A stretch of DNA of 38,634 bases from Paractinoplanes durhamensis (GTDB lineage Bacteria; Actinomycetota; Actinomycetes; Mycobacteriales; Micromonosporaceae). Both the position numbers and the translations under genes were made by a program. Where the stretch lies: positions 1 to 38,634 of the forward strand of contig NZ_BOML01000067.1 of the NCBI RefSeq assembly GCF_016862175.1, read 5' to 3'. The first letter of the stretch is position 1. Each line of letters starts with the position of its first letter. The notes beneath the pieces were generated by a model. That model did not search any database. It was not told where the DNA came from and saw only the letters and a list, made by a program, of their open reading frames with translations. Positions 1 to 6,630 of this stretch are shown one piece after another.

Positions 1-90
1 CCGGCTCGACCGGCTCGACCGGCTCGACCGGCTCGACCGGCTCGACCGGCTCGACCGGCTCGACCGGCTCGACCGGCTCGACCGGCTCGG
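1..90. repeat. 9-bp tandem repeat, ten copies, encoding (Val-Glu-Pro)n
   Basis: The unit CCGGCTCGA repeats nine times without error, and a tenth copy (82-90) differs in its last base. Read on the minus strand in the frame of the caspase gene, each unit is GTC-GAG-CCG, Val-Glu-Pro, so the array is a coding repeat. It reaches the window edge, so the true copy number is unknown. A perfect nine-base coding array is prone to slippage, always in whole codons. Confidence 0.95.
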
Positions 91-856
91 TCACCGCCGG
101 CGGACGGGACAGCGCCCGGTTGACGGCGAGGACGATGTGGTGCCCGCGGTTGCCGGACCGCTGCATCGGCACCGGGCGATCCGTGCCGCTGAGCTCGTTG
201 CGCAGCCACCAGTAGACGTCGGCGGTGCTGAGCAGATCGGGCCGGCCCGGGATCCCCTCGTCGAGCAACCGGACGAGCGCCCCGGTGAAAGCTGTGTACT
301 GCTCGCCCGGTGGCGACACCGACAGGCTGTTCTCGCCGCAGGAGGTCAGCAGGTAGGTGCCGTCGACCACGGTCTGGTCGGCGAACTCGTTGGGCCCGGC
401 CAGTGTGGCGTTCCCGGCGTAGCAGCAGTCGAGGATGACCACCTTCGACGGGCACTCGCTGCTCAGCACGGCTTCTTTGATCCGGTCGTACTCGATCGCC
501 CCGAGAGTGGAGTCGGTCTCCGCGTTGCCGAGAGCCAGGAACAGCCGCGCGGACGTGTGCTGCAGGAATCCGTGCCCGGCGAAGTAGAACACCAGCGTGT
601 CCTCGGCCTCCCGGCCGGCCGCGAGAAGCGCACGATGGACGTCGTCGCTGGACGCGGCGTCGGTCAGGGTCACGCAGTGGCTCTCCGGCAGCCCCCACAC
701 GGTTTCGTCGGTGAGCAGCTCGCGCAGGCGGTGCACGTTCGCCGAGATCGAGGCGAGCGGACTCAGGTGCTGGTATTCGGCCGGTCCGACGAGGACGGCC
801 CGGGACCGCAGCGGGTCGGGCAGCCGCCGGGGCGGGTCCTCACTCGGCGTCGTCAT
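1..856 (-). CDS. Caspase-family (peptidase C14) protease, C-terminus beyond window
   Basis: This gene runs off the left edge. I read it directly from the minus strand: start ATG at 856-854 (MTTPSEDPPRRLPDPL), then the caspase core RSRAVLVG, the catalytic-His motif FYFAGHGF (near 560-600) and the catalytic-Cys motif VVILDCCYAG (near 415-440). The core is followed by YLLTSCGENSLS and AFTGALVRLLDEG, typical of bacterial caspase-like domains. After about 250 residues the protein enters a Val-Glu-Pro repeat. The start overlaps the end of the upstream EACC1-like gene by 17 bases, so the two are probably translationally coupled. In actinobacteria such proteases act as effectors in NTPase-linked conflict systems, cutting proteins when triggered. 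Whatever follows the repeat (another effector, transmembrane or sensor domain) is not visible. Confidence 0.88.
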   Translation of the reverse strand, partial: MTTPSEDPPRRLPDPLRSRAVLVGPAEYQHLSPLASISANVHRLRELLTDETVWGLPESHCVTLTDAASSDDVHRALLAAGREAEDTLVFYFAGHGFLQHTSARLFLALGNAETDSTLGAIEYDRIKEAVLSSECPSKVVILDCCYAGNATLAGPNEFADQTVVDGTYLLTSCGENSLSVSPPGEQYTAFTGALVRLLDEGIPGRPDLLSTADVYWWLRNELSGTDRPVPMQRSGNRGHHIVLAVNRALSRPPAVTEPVEPVEPVEPVEPVEPVEPVEPVEPVEP

Positions 857-1172
857 CCAGCGCCGCCCGGAGGGCCTTCTCCAGCACCGCGAGACTCTCC
901 GGCGAGCCGTCCGGAACGGTGATCCGGACGCCGTTGACCTCAACGGTGATCGGTGGCTTCCGGGGCCGGGTGCCGAGCCACGCGCGCAGCGAGACGACGA
1001 AGCTGCTGAGGGCGATCGTGTTGCTCAGCACGATGTTGACGATCTCGGCGGCACCCTGGTGCCGGGCGCTCGCCTCGGCGGTGACGGCAAGGCCGTTCGT
1101 GCGCCGCAACCATTCGTAGAGGGACTGAAGGAACGGCAGGTCTTGATCCGGAACGCTGGCGGCGACCTTCAT
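840..1172 (-). CDS. EACC1-like (effector-associated constant component) small protein
   Basis: A 110-residue protein starting MKVAASVPDQDLPFLQSLYEWL. The layout fits the EACC1 type described next to caspases and other effectors in actinobacterial conflict systems: a short N-terminal helix/strand part, a central hydrophobic helix (IVNIVLSNTIALSSFVVSLRAWL), then a strand pair (PITVEVNGVRITVPDG) and a final helix (SPESLAVLEKALRAAL). The family call rests on this pattern and on the neighbouring caspase gene; no profile search was possible. The reading frame extends upstream to 1274, but that part overlaps the preceding gene and looks non-coding. The gene lies 34 bases after the 630-residue protein and overlaps the caspase start, so all three are probably one transcript. 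EACC1 is thought to bridge the effector to the rest of the complex. Confidence 0.7.
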   Translation of the reverse strand: MKVAASVPDQDLPFLQSLYEWLRRTNGLAVTAEASARHQGAAEIVNIVLSNTIALSSFVVSLRAWLGTRPRKPPITVEVNGVRITVPDGSPESLAVLEKALRAALDDDAE

Positions 1173-1189
1173 GAACGCATTGAAGCACG
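1170..1189 (-). repeat. Start-proximal element, copy 2
   Basis: On the minus strand this is CGTGCTTCAATGCGTTCATG, ending in the ATG of the EACC1-like gene. It matches 17 of 20 bases of the copy ending at the ATG of the first gene in the operon (3097-3116). It may be a shared translation or transcription signal, or a trace of duplication. Confidence 0.5.
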
Positions 1190-1206
1190 TGCGGGCATAC
1201 CCCGGG

Positions 1207-3099
1207 TCAGACCCCGGCCGCGGTGAACCAGCCGGACGCGGACGGGCCGAGCGGCTCGTCCAGCCGTACCGCACAGATCGCCCGCACCGCCGCCGCGACC
1301 TGGTTGAGCAGGGCGGTCACCGCGCGCGCCTCGGCGTCGGCCGCGTTGCCGGCGGCCCAGTAGTAGAAGGAGTCCTCCTTCCCGATCCGGATGCGCTGGG
1401 CGTCCTCGGCGAAGGCGAAGGTGAGCTGCGCGAACTGTTCATAGTCGACATGGAACTCGCGCGGCGACTGCGGACCCGGCGGGCGGGGCGCGCTGTGGCA
1501 GTGCACGCCTCGGTCGCTCAGGCCGATCAGCGAACCGGCCTCCAGGTCGCCGAGTCGTATCAGCCACAGCGGTCGCTCGTCGGGGCGCAGGGTCAGGGTC
1601 GGCTGCCAGCCGTCGGCCGGGTCCGGCTCGGGGAGCAGGCGGCGCAACTCGTCGACGGCGGCCGCGCGGGCCAGCGTGGTCCGGTCGCCGGTCCAGTCGC
1701 CGCACAGGTCGGCGGCGCGCGGTGAGTCGCCGAGCAGGTGGCCGACGTAGGGACGGGCCCATCGGCGGCCGGGGTCGTCGAGCAGCAGCCGCACGATCCG
1801 GGCGGCGATCGGGCCGCCGTCGCCGGTGTCGAGCTCCCGGATCAGGTCGGCCACCTGGCGTGGCGAGCGGTGCTGGACTACCAGGCCCAGGAAGCGGTCG
1901 ACCAGGTCGGGGCGGTGGCCGGCGGACGCGGCCGGCTCCGGGTCGAGGTGCCACAGCCGGGCGATCCACTTGACCGTGCCGGTCCCCCGGGCCAGCTCGT
2001 CGAGGATGGCGTCGACGACCGCGCCGGCCCCGGCCGCGCAGGCCCGGGTGAGCACCGCCGCGACGACGCCGGCCGGCTCGGCGACGAGCTCGGCCGCGAA
2101 CCGGCCGGGATCGGCCAGGCCGGCGAGCCGGGCGGCGTGCGCCGGGGACGCCACCACCTGGTCGATGAGGACCCGGGCCGGCCACTGCGCGCCGGCCGGA
2201 ACCGCGGTGGCGACCGCCCGGGACAGCGCCCGCCGGTCGGCCCGGACCAGCTCGGCCATGACCTGCACGACCACGCCCGCGGGGGTGGCGGCGAGGCGCT
2301 GCAGGATCCGCCGCAGCGCCGCGGCCTGGCCGGTCTCGTCCAGCCGGGCCAGTACCGCCGCGATCGTGGCCGCACCCTCGGCCAGCACCGCCCGGGCCAG
2401 CAGCCCGGCCGCCTCGGCGCCTGAGGTCTCCAGATGCGCGGCGATCGCGGCGACCTCGTCGGGTGCACGCCGGGCGGCGACCGTGGCAAGCACGTCGTCG
2501 ACGGGGATCGCCCCGATCAGCTCCAGAAACTCGGGCACGTCCCGGCACCCGGCCGCCACCCGCCCGGCCAACTGCCGGGCCTGCTCCCCACGACCGGCCT
2601 CCCGCAGCGCGGTGACCAGGCCGGCCGTGCAGGCCGGCCAGCCGCGGACGTCATCCGCCTCGGCGGGCCGGGCAGGGCTCGGGACTTCGGAATCTGCCCT
2701 CGCCGGGCGGGCGACGGCCGCGTCGAGCAGGGCGTCGCTGTCGGCCGGGTCGAGCAGGGCGGTCACGGCTACCACCTGGCTGGCGTCCCGGGCGTGGGTC
2801 AGGAACGTCGCGCGGCGGGCGGGCGGCAGCGCCGCGAGCATCGCGGCCACCTCGGTCGATGGGCGGCGGCACGCCGTGGTCAGCACGCGGTCGGCGTCGG
2901 GGGTGTCGCCGGCTTCGCTGAGGGCCTCGAGGATGGCGGCGACCTCGTGCGGGGCGCGGTTGGCGCCGATCGCGTCCAGCAGCATTTCCGCAGCCCGGTG
3001 CCCGCCGGCCGCCCGCATCTCGGCGAGCCGGCGCAGCACCGCGCCCGGTGCCAGCCATGGCATCCGCTGAGTAGGGATGCGGCGGCCGGCGAGCATCAT
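1207..3099 (-). CDS. Helical-repeat protein with C-terminal PH-like domain, caspase operon
   Basis: A 630-residue soluble protein, first gene of the caspase operon. Residues about 20-480 are Ala/Leu-rich helical repeats of roughly 30-40 residues with a recurring core: PHEVAAILEAL, STEVAAMLAAL, PDEVAAIAAHL, AATIAAVLARL, AGVVAAVLTRA and PRQVADLIREL. The last 135 residues change character: LWLIRLGDLEAGSLIGLSDRG, then FHVDYEQF, then IRIGKEDSFYYW, ending in a helix. That beta-rich order resembles bacterial PH domains. No enzyme motif is visible, so a scaffold or sensor role is inferred. The start is the ATG pair at 3099/3096; the frame is open upstream to 3441, but only as the shadow of the SDR gene. 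A start at M13 is also possible. I do not recognise a named family for the repeat part. Confidence 0.75.
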   Translation of the reverse strand: MMLAGRRIPTQRMPWLAPGAVLRRLAEMRAAGGHRAAEMLLDAIGANRAPHEVAAILEALSEAGDTPDADRVLTTACRRPSTEVAAMLAALPPARRATFLTHARDASQVVAVTALLDPADSDALLDAAVARPARADSEVPSPARPAEADDVRGWPACTAGLVTALREAGRGEQARQLAGRVAAGCRDVPEFLELIGAIPVDDVLATVAARRAPDEVAAIAAHLETSGAEAAGLLARAVLAEGAATIAAVLARLDETGQAAALRRILQRLAATPAGVVVQVMAELVRADRRALSRAVATAVPAGAQWPARVLIDQVVASPAHAARLAGLADPGRFAAELVAEPAGVVAAVLTRACAAGAGAVVDAILDELARGTGTVKWIARLWHLDPEPAASAGHRPDLVDRFLGLVVQHRSPRQVADLIRELDTGDGGPIAARIVRLLLDDPGRRWARPYVGHLLGDSPRAADLCGDWTGDRTTLARAAAVDELRRLLPEPDPADGWQPTLTLRPDERPLWLIRLGDLEAGSLIGLSDRGVHCHSAPRPPGPQSPREFHVDYEQFAQLTFAFAEDAQRIRIGKEDSFYYWAAGNAADAEARAVTALLNQVAAAVRAICAVRLDEPLGPSASGWFTAAGV

Positions 3100-3116
3100 G
3101 GACGGATTGAAACACG
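3097..3116 (-). repeat. Start-proximal element, copy 1
   Basis: On the minus strand this is CGTGTTTCAATCCGTCCATG, ending in the first ATG of the helical-repeat gene. It is 17/20 identical to the element at 1170-1189. On the plus strand it contains GGATTGAAAC, which resembles the 3' end of some CRISPR repeats, but there is no array here. Confidence 0.5.
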
Positions 3117-3161
3117 GCCCGGCGGAGGCCAAGTCGCACAACCAGTCAGCCGCCGAAGGGG

Positions 3162-3833
3162 TCAGGCGCTGAGGCCGGCCTTCACGCCGCGGGTCACGTC
3201 GTCGGCGAGGATCTCCGGGGCGCCGGCGGCCAGGCCGTCCAGGGCCAGGCGGGCGACCACGGCCGGGTCGGTCTTCTGGTCGGCGGGGATGCCGGCCGCC
3301 ATGTCGGTGGCCATGTAGCCGACGTGCAGGGCGGCCACCTCGATGCCGCGCGGTGCCAGCTCGTCGCGGACGGCTCGGGTCATCGCCCAGCCGGCGGCCT
3401 TGGCGCCCGAATACGCGCCGGCGGCGGCCGGGTGGAACCACGACAGTACGGACAGGACGTTGAGGATCGCGCCGCCGCCGTTCGCCTCGATCACCGGGAC
3501 GAAGGCGCGGGTGACGCCGAGCGTGCCGAAGTAGTGGGTCTCCATCTCCTGGCGGATCAGGTCGAGGTCGCCGCCGATCAGCGGCTGGCCGAGCGAGGTT
3601 CCCGCGTTGTTGATCAGCAGGGTGACGTCGGGGGCGGCCTTGGCGGCGCGCTCGATCGACGCCGGGTCGGTGATGTCGAGCTGCAGCGGGATGGCGCCGG
3701 GCAGGTCGACGCTGCTGAGCACGCGCGCGCCGGCGTAGACCTTGGCGCCGCGTTCGAGCAGCTGGGCGGCGAGGTGACGGCCGAGGCCGCGGTTGGCGCC
3801 GGTGACTACGGCTACCGAGTTCGTGATGTCCAT
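3162..3833 (-). CDS. SDR family oxidoreductase
   Basis: A 223-residue classical short-chain dehydrogenase/reductase. The visible motifs are the Rossmann glycine motif TGANRGLG (residues about 11-18), the LDITD acidic turn, NNAG, the serine in LSVLSWF and the catalytic YSGAK. It is a little short for the family (usually about 250), with a trimmed C-terminus. Its substrate cannot be told from the sequence; these enzymes oxidise or reduce alcohols, ketones or sugars with NAD(P)H in the cytoplasm. It is divergent from a TetR gene, with repeated TAGAT half-sites between them, so that regulator probably controls it. The minus strand has TAATCT seven bases before the ATG and no ribosome-binding site, which suggests a leaderless mRNA. 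Confidence 0.92.
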   Translation of the reverse strand: MDITNSVAVVTGANRGLGRHLAAQLLERGAKVYAGARVLSSVDLPGAIPLQLDITDPASIERAAKAAPDVTLLINNAGTSLGQPLIGGDLDLIRQEMETHYFGTLGVTRAFVPVIEANGGGAILNVLSVLSWFHPAAAGAYSGAKAAGWAMTRAVRDELAPRGIEVAALHVGYMATDMAAGIPADQKTDPAVVARLALDGLAAGAPEILADDVTRGVKAGLSA

Positions 3834-3838
3834 GCCGA

Positions 3839-3894
3839 TTAGATTACGGCCAGCATCTAATGGCCGCAAGGTAATAGATGACACACGCCATCTA
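3839..3894. promoter_or_regulatory. Overlapping inverted repeats (TetR operators) and divergent leaderless promoters
   Basis: Four half-sites alternate in orientation: TTAGAT (3839-3844), CATCTAA (3854-3860), TAGATG (3875-3880) and CATCTA (3889-3894). They form nested inverted repeats such as TAGATG-n8-CATCTA. The rightmost overlaps a -10-like TATACT (3893-3898) placed seven bases before the ATG of the TetR gene. The left one overlaps a minus-strand TAATCT just before the SDR start. The layout suits one regulator repressing both genes. Confidence 0.7.
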
Positions 3895-3905
3895 TACTCA
3901 GGTTC

Positions 3906-4418
3906 ATGGGACGGGTGTCGCAGGCGCAGGCGCAGGAGAACCGGAAGCGGATCGTCGAGACGGCGGCCCGGCTGTTTCGCGAGCGCGGCGTGGCCGGGGT
4001 GAGCGTGGCCGACGTGATGGCCGAGGTGGGGCTGACCCACGGCGGCTTCTACAAGCAGTTCGCCTCCAAGGAGGCGCTGGTCGCGGAGGCGGTCGGGCAG
4101 GCCTTCGACGAGCTGAGGGGCAAGCTCGGCGGGCTGGACCGGGCCACCTTCCTCGACGAATATCTCTCCCCCGCGCACCGCGACGACCCGGGCGCCGGTT
4201 GTCCGGCCGCCGGGTTCAGCGGCGACATGGCACGCGAGGACGAGGGGAACGCCGCTCTGGCAGCGTACGCAAGCGGAATTGATCTTTATGCCCGCTGGCT
4301 GGGCGATGACCTCGCGGCGGTGAGCACCCTGGTCGGAGCGATGGTGCTCGCCCGCGCGACGGCCGGCACGGAGATCTCCGACCGCATCCTCGCGGCGGCG
4401 AAGGCCGCGCTCGCGTAG
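3906..4418 (+). CDS. TetR/AcrR family transcriptional regulator
   Basis: A 170-residue protein with the N-terminal TetR DNA-binding domain in residues 9-55: RKRIVETAARLFRERG, then VADVMAEVGLTHGGFYKQF and SKEAL. The ligand-binding part is short (usual total about 190-210) and carries CPAAGFSGDM, where a Cys-Pro motif is typical of the YxaF/LmrA-like branch that often neighbours SDR genes. The promoter gives a start at or next to the ATG, so a leaderless mRNA is likely. It probably represses itself and the divergent SDR gene. The stop codon lies at the end of the first copy of a 21-base tandem repeat. Confidence 0.93.
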   Translation: MGRVSQAQAQENRKRIVETAARLFRERGVAGVSVADVMAEVGLTHGGFYKQFASKEALVAEAVGQAFDELRGKLGGLDRATFLDEYLSPAHRDDPGAGCPAAGFSGDMAREDEGNAALAAYASGIDLYARWLGDDLAAVSTLVGAMVLARATAGTEISDRILAAAKAALA

Positions 4419-4460
4419 GCGAAAGCCACGCTCGCGTAGGCGAAAGCCGCCTCAGCGCAG
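4398..4460. repeat. 21-bp tandem repeat, three copies, across two convergent gene ends
   Basis: Copies lie at 4398-4418, 4419-4439 and 4440-4460. The first two differ at two positions; the third is more diverged. Copy 1 ends exactly with the TAG stop of the plus-strand TetR gene, so copy 2 would encode AKATLA-stop again. Copy 3 covers the stop and last codons of the minus-strand TetR gene. It appears to be a local duplication of a gene end. Confidence 0.85.
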
Positions 4461-5048
4461 GCGGAAGTTCTCCTCGAGGATGTGCAGCGCCTCTTCCAGG
4501 CGTCGGAAGTCGCCCTCCTCGAAGGTCGCCGTGCCGGGCGGGGTGATCGCCATGACCACCCCGACCATCGCACCGGCGATGACCCGATAAGTGAGGTCGT
4601 CGCCGGTGCGGCCGTCGCGCTCGGCGAGGGTGCCGGCCAGCATGTCGATCGCCATCACGGTCTGGCTCATCGCCCGCGCCCGCAACTCCGGCACCGCCTG
4701 GAAGATCCGCTGGCGGCGGCGCTCGCTCGCCCACTCCTCCTCGGTGAGCGCGAGGAACACCGACCGCATGCCCTCGAGCAGGGCGGTCACCGGTGGGACG
4801 CCGGCCGGCTGGTCGCGGATGGCCTCGACGATCACCGGGTCGTAGTCGTCGATCAGGATGACGTCTTCCTTTGTCGGGAAATATCGGAAGAACGTGCTCG
4901 GCGAGACCTCGGCCGCCTCCGCGATCTGGTCCACGGTGGTCGCCGCGTACCCCTGCTCCTCGAAGAGGCGCATTGCGTGCTCGCGGATGGCGAGCCGGGT
5001 CTTCGCCTTCTTGCGTTCCCGCAAACCGGCCGGCAGCGACGAGGTCAT
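4452..5048 (-). CDS. TetR family regulator of the MFS efflux operon
   Basis: A 198-residue regulator. The helix-turn-helix region is clear in residues 9-58: RERKKAKTRLAIREHAMRLF, then GYAATTVDQIAEAAEVSPST and FFRYFPTKEDV. The C-terminal ligand domain ends FRRLEEALHILEENFRLR. The ATG overlaps the stop of the upstream MFS gene by four bases (ATGA), so the regulator is cotranscribed with the pump and probably represses its own operon through the perfect inverted repeat at 6552-6583. Ligands of such regulators are often the pump substrates. The last codons lie in the third copy of a 21-base repeat. Confidence 0.94.
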   Translation of the reverse strand: MTSSLPAGLRERKKAKTRLAIREHAMRLFEEQGYAATTVDQIAEAAEVSPSTFFRYFPTKEDVILIDDYDPVIVEAIRDQPAGVPPVTALLEGMRSVFLALTEEEWASERRRQRIFQAVPELRARAMSQTVMAIDMLAGTLAERDGRTGDDLTYRVIAGAMVGVVMAITPPGTATFEEGDFRRLEEALHILEENFRLR

Positions 5049-6547
5049 AGCCCCGATTCTGCCAGGGTCAGCCGCTCGGCCTCCACGGCCGCGGCCGGCG
5101 GCGGGGTGCGGCCGGGCAGCATGACCAGCGCGAGGACCACCCCGGCCGCGGCGACCGCGGCCGCCACCACCAGCGAGACGTCCATGCCGTGGGTGAAGGC
5201 GGCGCGGACCGCGCCGAGAAGCGCAGGGTCGCCGGTGACGCCGGCGGCCACGCTCTCCCGGGTCGCATCGCCGGCCGCGGCGGGCAGGGCGTCGCGGTAG
5301 GCGCCGTTGAGCACGGTGCCCAGCACGGCTACCCCGATCGCGCCGCCGACCTGCCGCATCGCCTGGATCAGGCCGTTGCCGACGCCGCTGCGTTCGGGGG
5401 TGAGCGCGCCGAGGGCCGCGTCCATCGACGGCGGCAGGGTGAAGCCGAGACCGAGACCGGCCAGGCTCACCCATACCGCGATGAAGCCGAATCCGCTGGT
5501 GGCGCTGGTGGTGGCGCCGAGCAGCAGGGCCGCGGTCATCAGCGCCAGGCCGCCGGCGATCACCAGGCGGCTGCCGATCCGGGCGGCGATCTTCTCGGCG
5601 GTGCGGGCGCCGACCAGCAGGCCGCCGATTACCGGGAGCAGGCGCAGGCCGGAGCCGAACGCGTCCTGGCCCTCGACCGCGCTGTAGAACTGCGGCAGCG
5701 AGAACATCAGGCCGAGCATGCCGAAGCTGGCCACGGTGGCGAGCACGGCGCCGCCGGTGAACTGCCGCGACCGGAACAGATCCAGGTCGACGAGCGGGAA
5801 TTTGGCCGTCCGCTGCCGGACCACGAACGCGATCAGGGCCAGCACTCCGGCGATCATCGTGGTCAGCGAGCGGGCGTCGGACCAGCCGCGGTCGCCGGCC
5901 TCGATGATCCCGTAGGTGAGCGCGACCAGGCCGGACGCCGAGAGCAGCACGCCGAGCGGGTCGAACCGGCGGGTGCGGTCGCCGTGCGACTCGGGCACCC
6001 ACAGCGTGACGGCGACCAGCGCGACCGCGATCAGCGGCACGTTGATCAGGAAGACCGAGCCCCACCAGAAGTTGTCGAGCAGCCAGCCGCCGAGCAGCGG
6101 GCCGAGCGGGATGCCGAGCGCGCTCGCGGTGAGCCAGATGCCCAGCGCCCGCGATCGCTCCTTGTCCTTGAAGAGCACGGTGAGCACGGAACCGGAGAGC
6201 GGCATGATCACCGCGGCGCCGAGGCCGAGCGCGGTGCGGGCGGCGATGAGCTCGCCGGTGCCGGCCGCCCGGGCGCACGCGGCGGAGGCGGCGCCGAACA
6301 CGAACAGCGCGCCGAGCAGCAGCTTCTTGCGGCCGAAGCGGTCGCCGAGCATGCCGGCCGGCAGCAGCACGGCGGCGAGGACCAGCAGGTAGGAGTTGGT
6401 GAACCACTGCAGGTCGCCGGTGGAGGCGTGCAGATCGCGGCTGAGCGTCGGCAGGGCGACGCTGAGGATCGTGGTGTCGAGACCGATGGCCAGCGTGCTG
6501 AGGGCCAGGGCGGCCAGCGCGTACCAGCGCGACTTGGAAGTAACCAT
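5045..6547 (-). CDS. MFS drug:H+ antiporter, DHA2 (EmrB/QacA) type
   Basis: A 500-residue integral membrane transporter with about 14 hydrophobic segments. The motifs fit the DHA2 branch: LDTTILSVALPTL in the first helix (motif D1), GMLGDRFGRKKLL between helices 2 and 3 (motif A) and GIPLGPLLGGWLL in helix 5 (motif C, antiporter signature). It would export drugs or other hydrophobic compounds using the proton gradient. It is the first gene of a two-gene operon, followed by its TetR regulator with an ATGA overlap. The ATG at 6547 lies directly after a perfect operator-like inverted repeat, and no clear ribosome-binding site precedes it, so the mRNA may be leaderless. Confidence 0.95.
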   Translation of the reverse strand: MVTSKSRWYALAALALSTLAIGLDTTILSVALPTLSRDLHASTGDLQWFTNSYLLVLAAVLLPAGMLGDRFGRKKLLLGALFVFGAASAACARAAGTGELIAARTALGLGAAVIMPLSGSVLTVLFKDKERSRALGIWLTASALGIPLGPLLGGWLLDNFWWGSVFLINVPLIAVALVAVTLWVPESHGDRTRRFDPLGVLLSASGLVALTYGIIEAGDRGWSDARSLTTMIAGVLALIAFVVRQRTAKFPLVDLDLFRSRQFTGGAVLATVASFGMLGLMFSLPQFYSAVEGQDAFGSGLRLLPVIGGLLVGARTAEKIAARIGSRLVIAGGLALMTAALLLGATTSATSGFGFIAVWVSLAGLGLGFTLPPSMDAALGALTPERSGVGNGLIQAMRQVGGAIGVAVLGTVLNGAYRDALPAAAGDATRESVAAGVTGDPALLGAVRAAFTHGMDVSLVVAAAVAAAGVVLALVMLPGRTPPPAAAVEAERLTLAESGL

Positions 6548-6551
6548 GTTT

Positions 6552-6583
6552 TGACAGTAACCCTCAGTTTCTAGTTACTGTCA
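6552..6583. promoter_or_regulatory. Perfect 10-bp inverted repeat, probable TetR operator for the MFS operon
   Basis: TGACAGTAAC (6552-6561) and GTTACTGTCA (6574-6583) are exact reverse complements with a 12-base spacer. The repeat lies just upstream of the MFS ATG. On the minus strand its outer arm supplies a TGACAG -35-like box and its inner arm a TACTGT -10-like box, so a bound repressor would cover the promoter. Confidence 0.85.
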
Positions 6584-6630
6584 CTTTCCTCAGCGTGCTC
6601 TCAGGGTTTCCAGCGGGGGAAGATGGTCCG

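Noticed and set aside
137..922. Long plus-strand open frame over the caspase region
   Set aside because: It is the antisense of the caspase gene, with the composition of a high-GC shadow frame and no domain.
3101..3112. GGATTGAAAC, resembling the end of CRISPR repeats
   Set aside because: Only one copy, with a diverged second about 1.9 kb away (1170-1189); no regularly spaced repeats or cas genes in the window.
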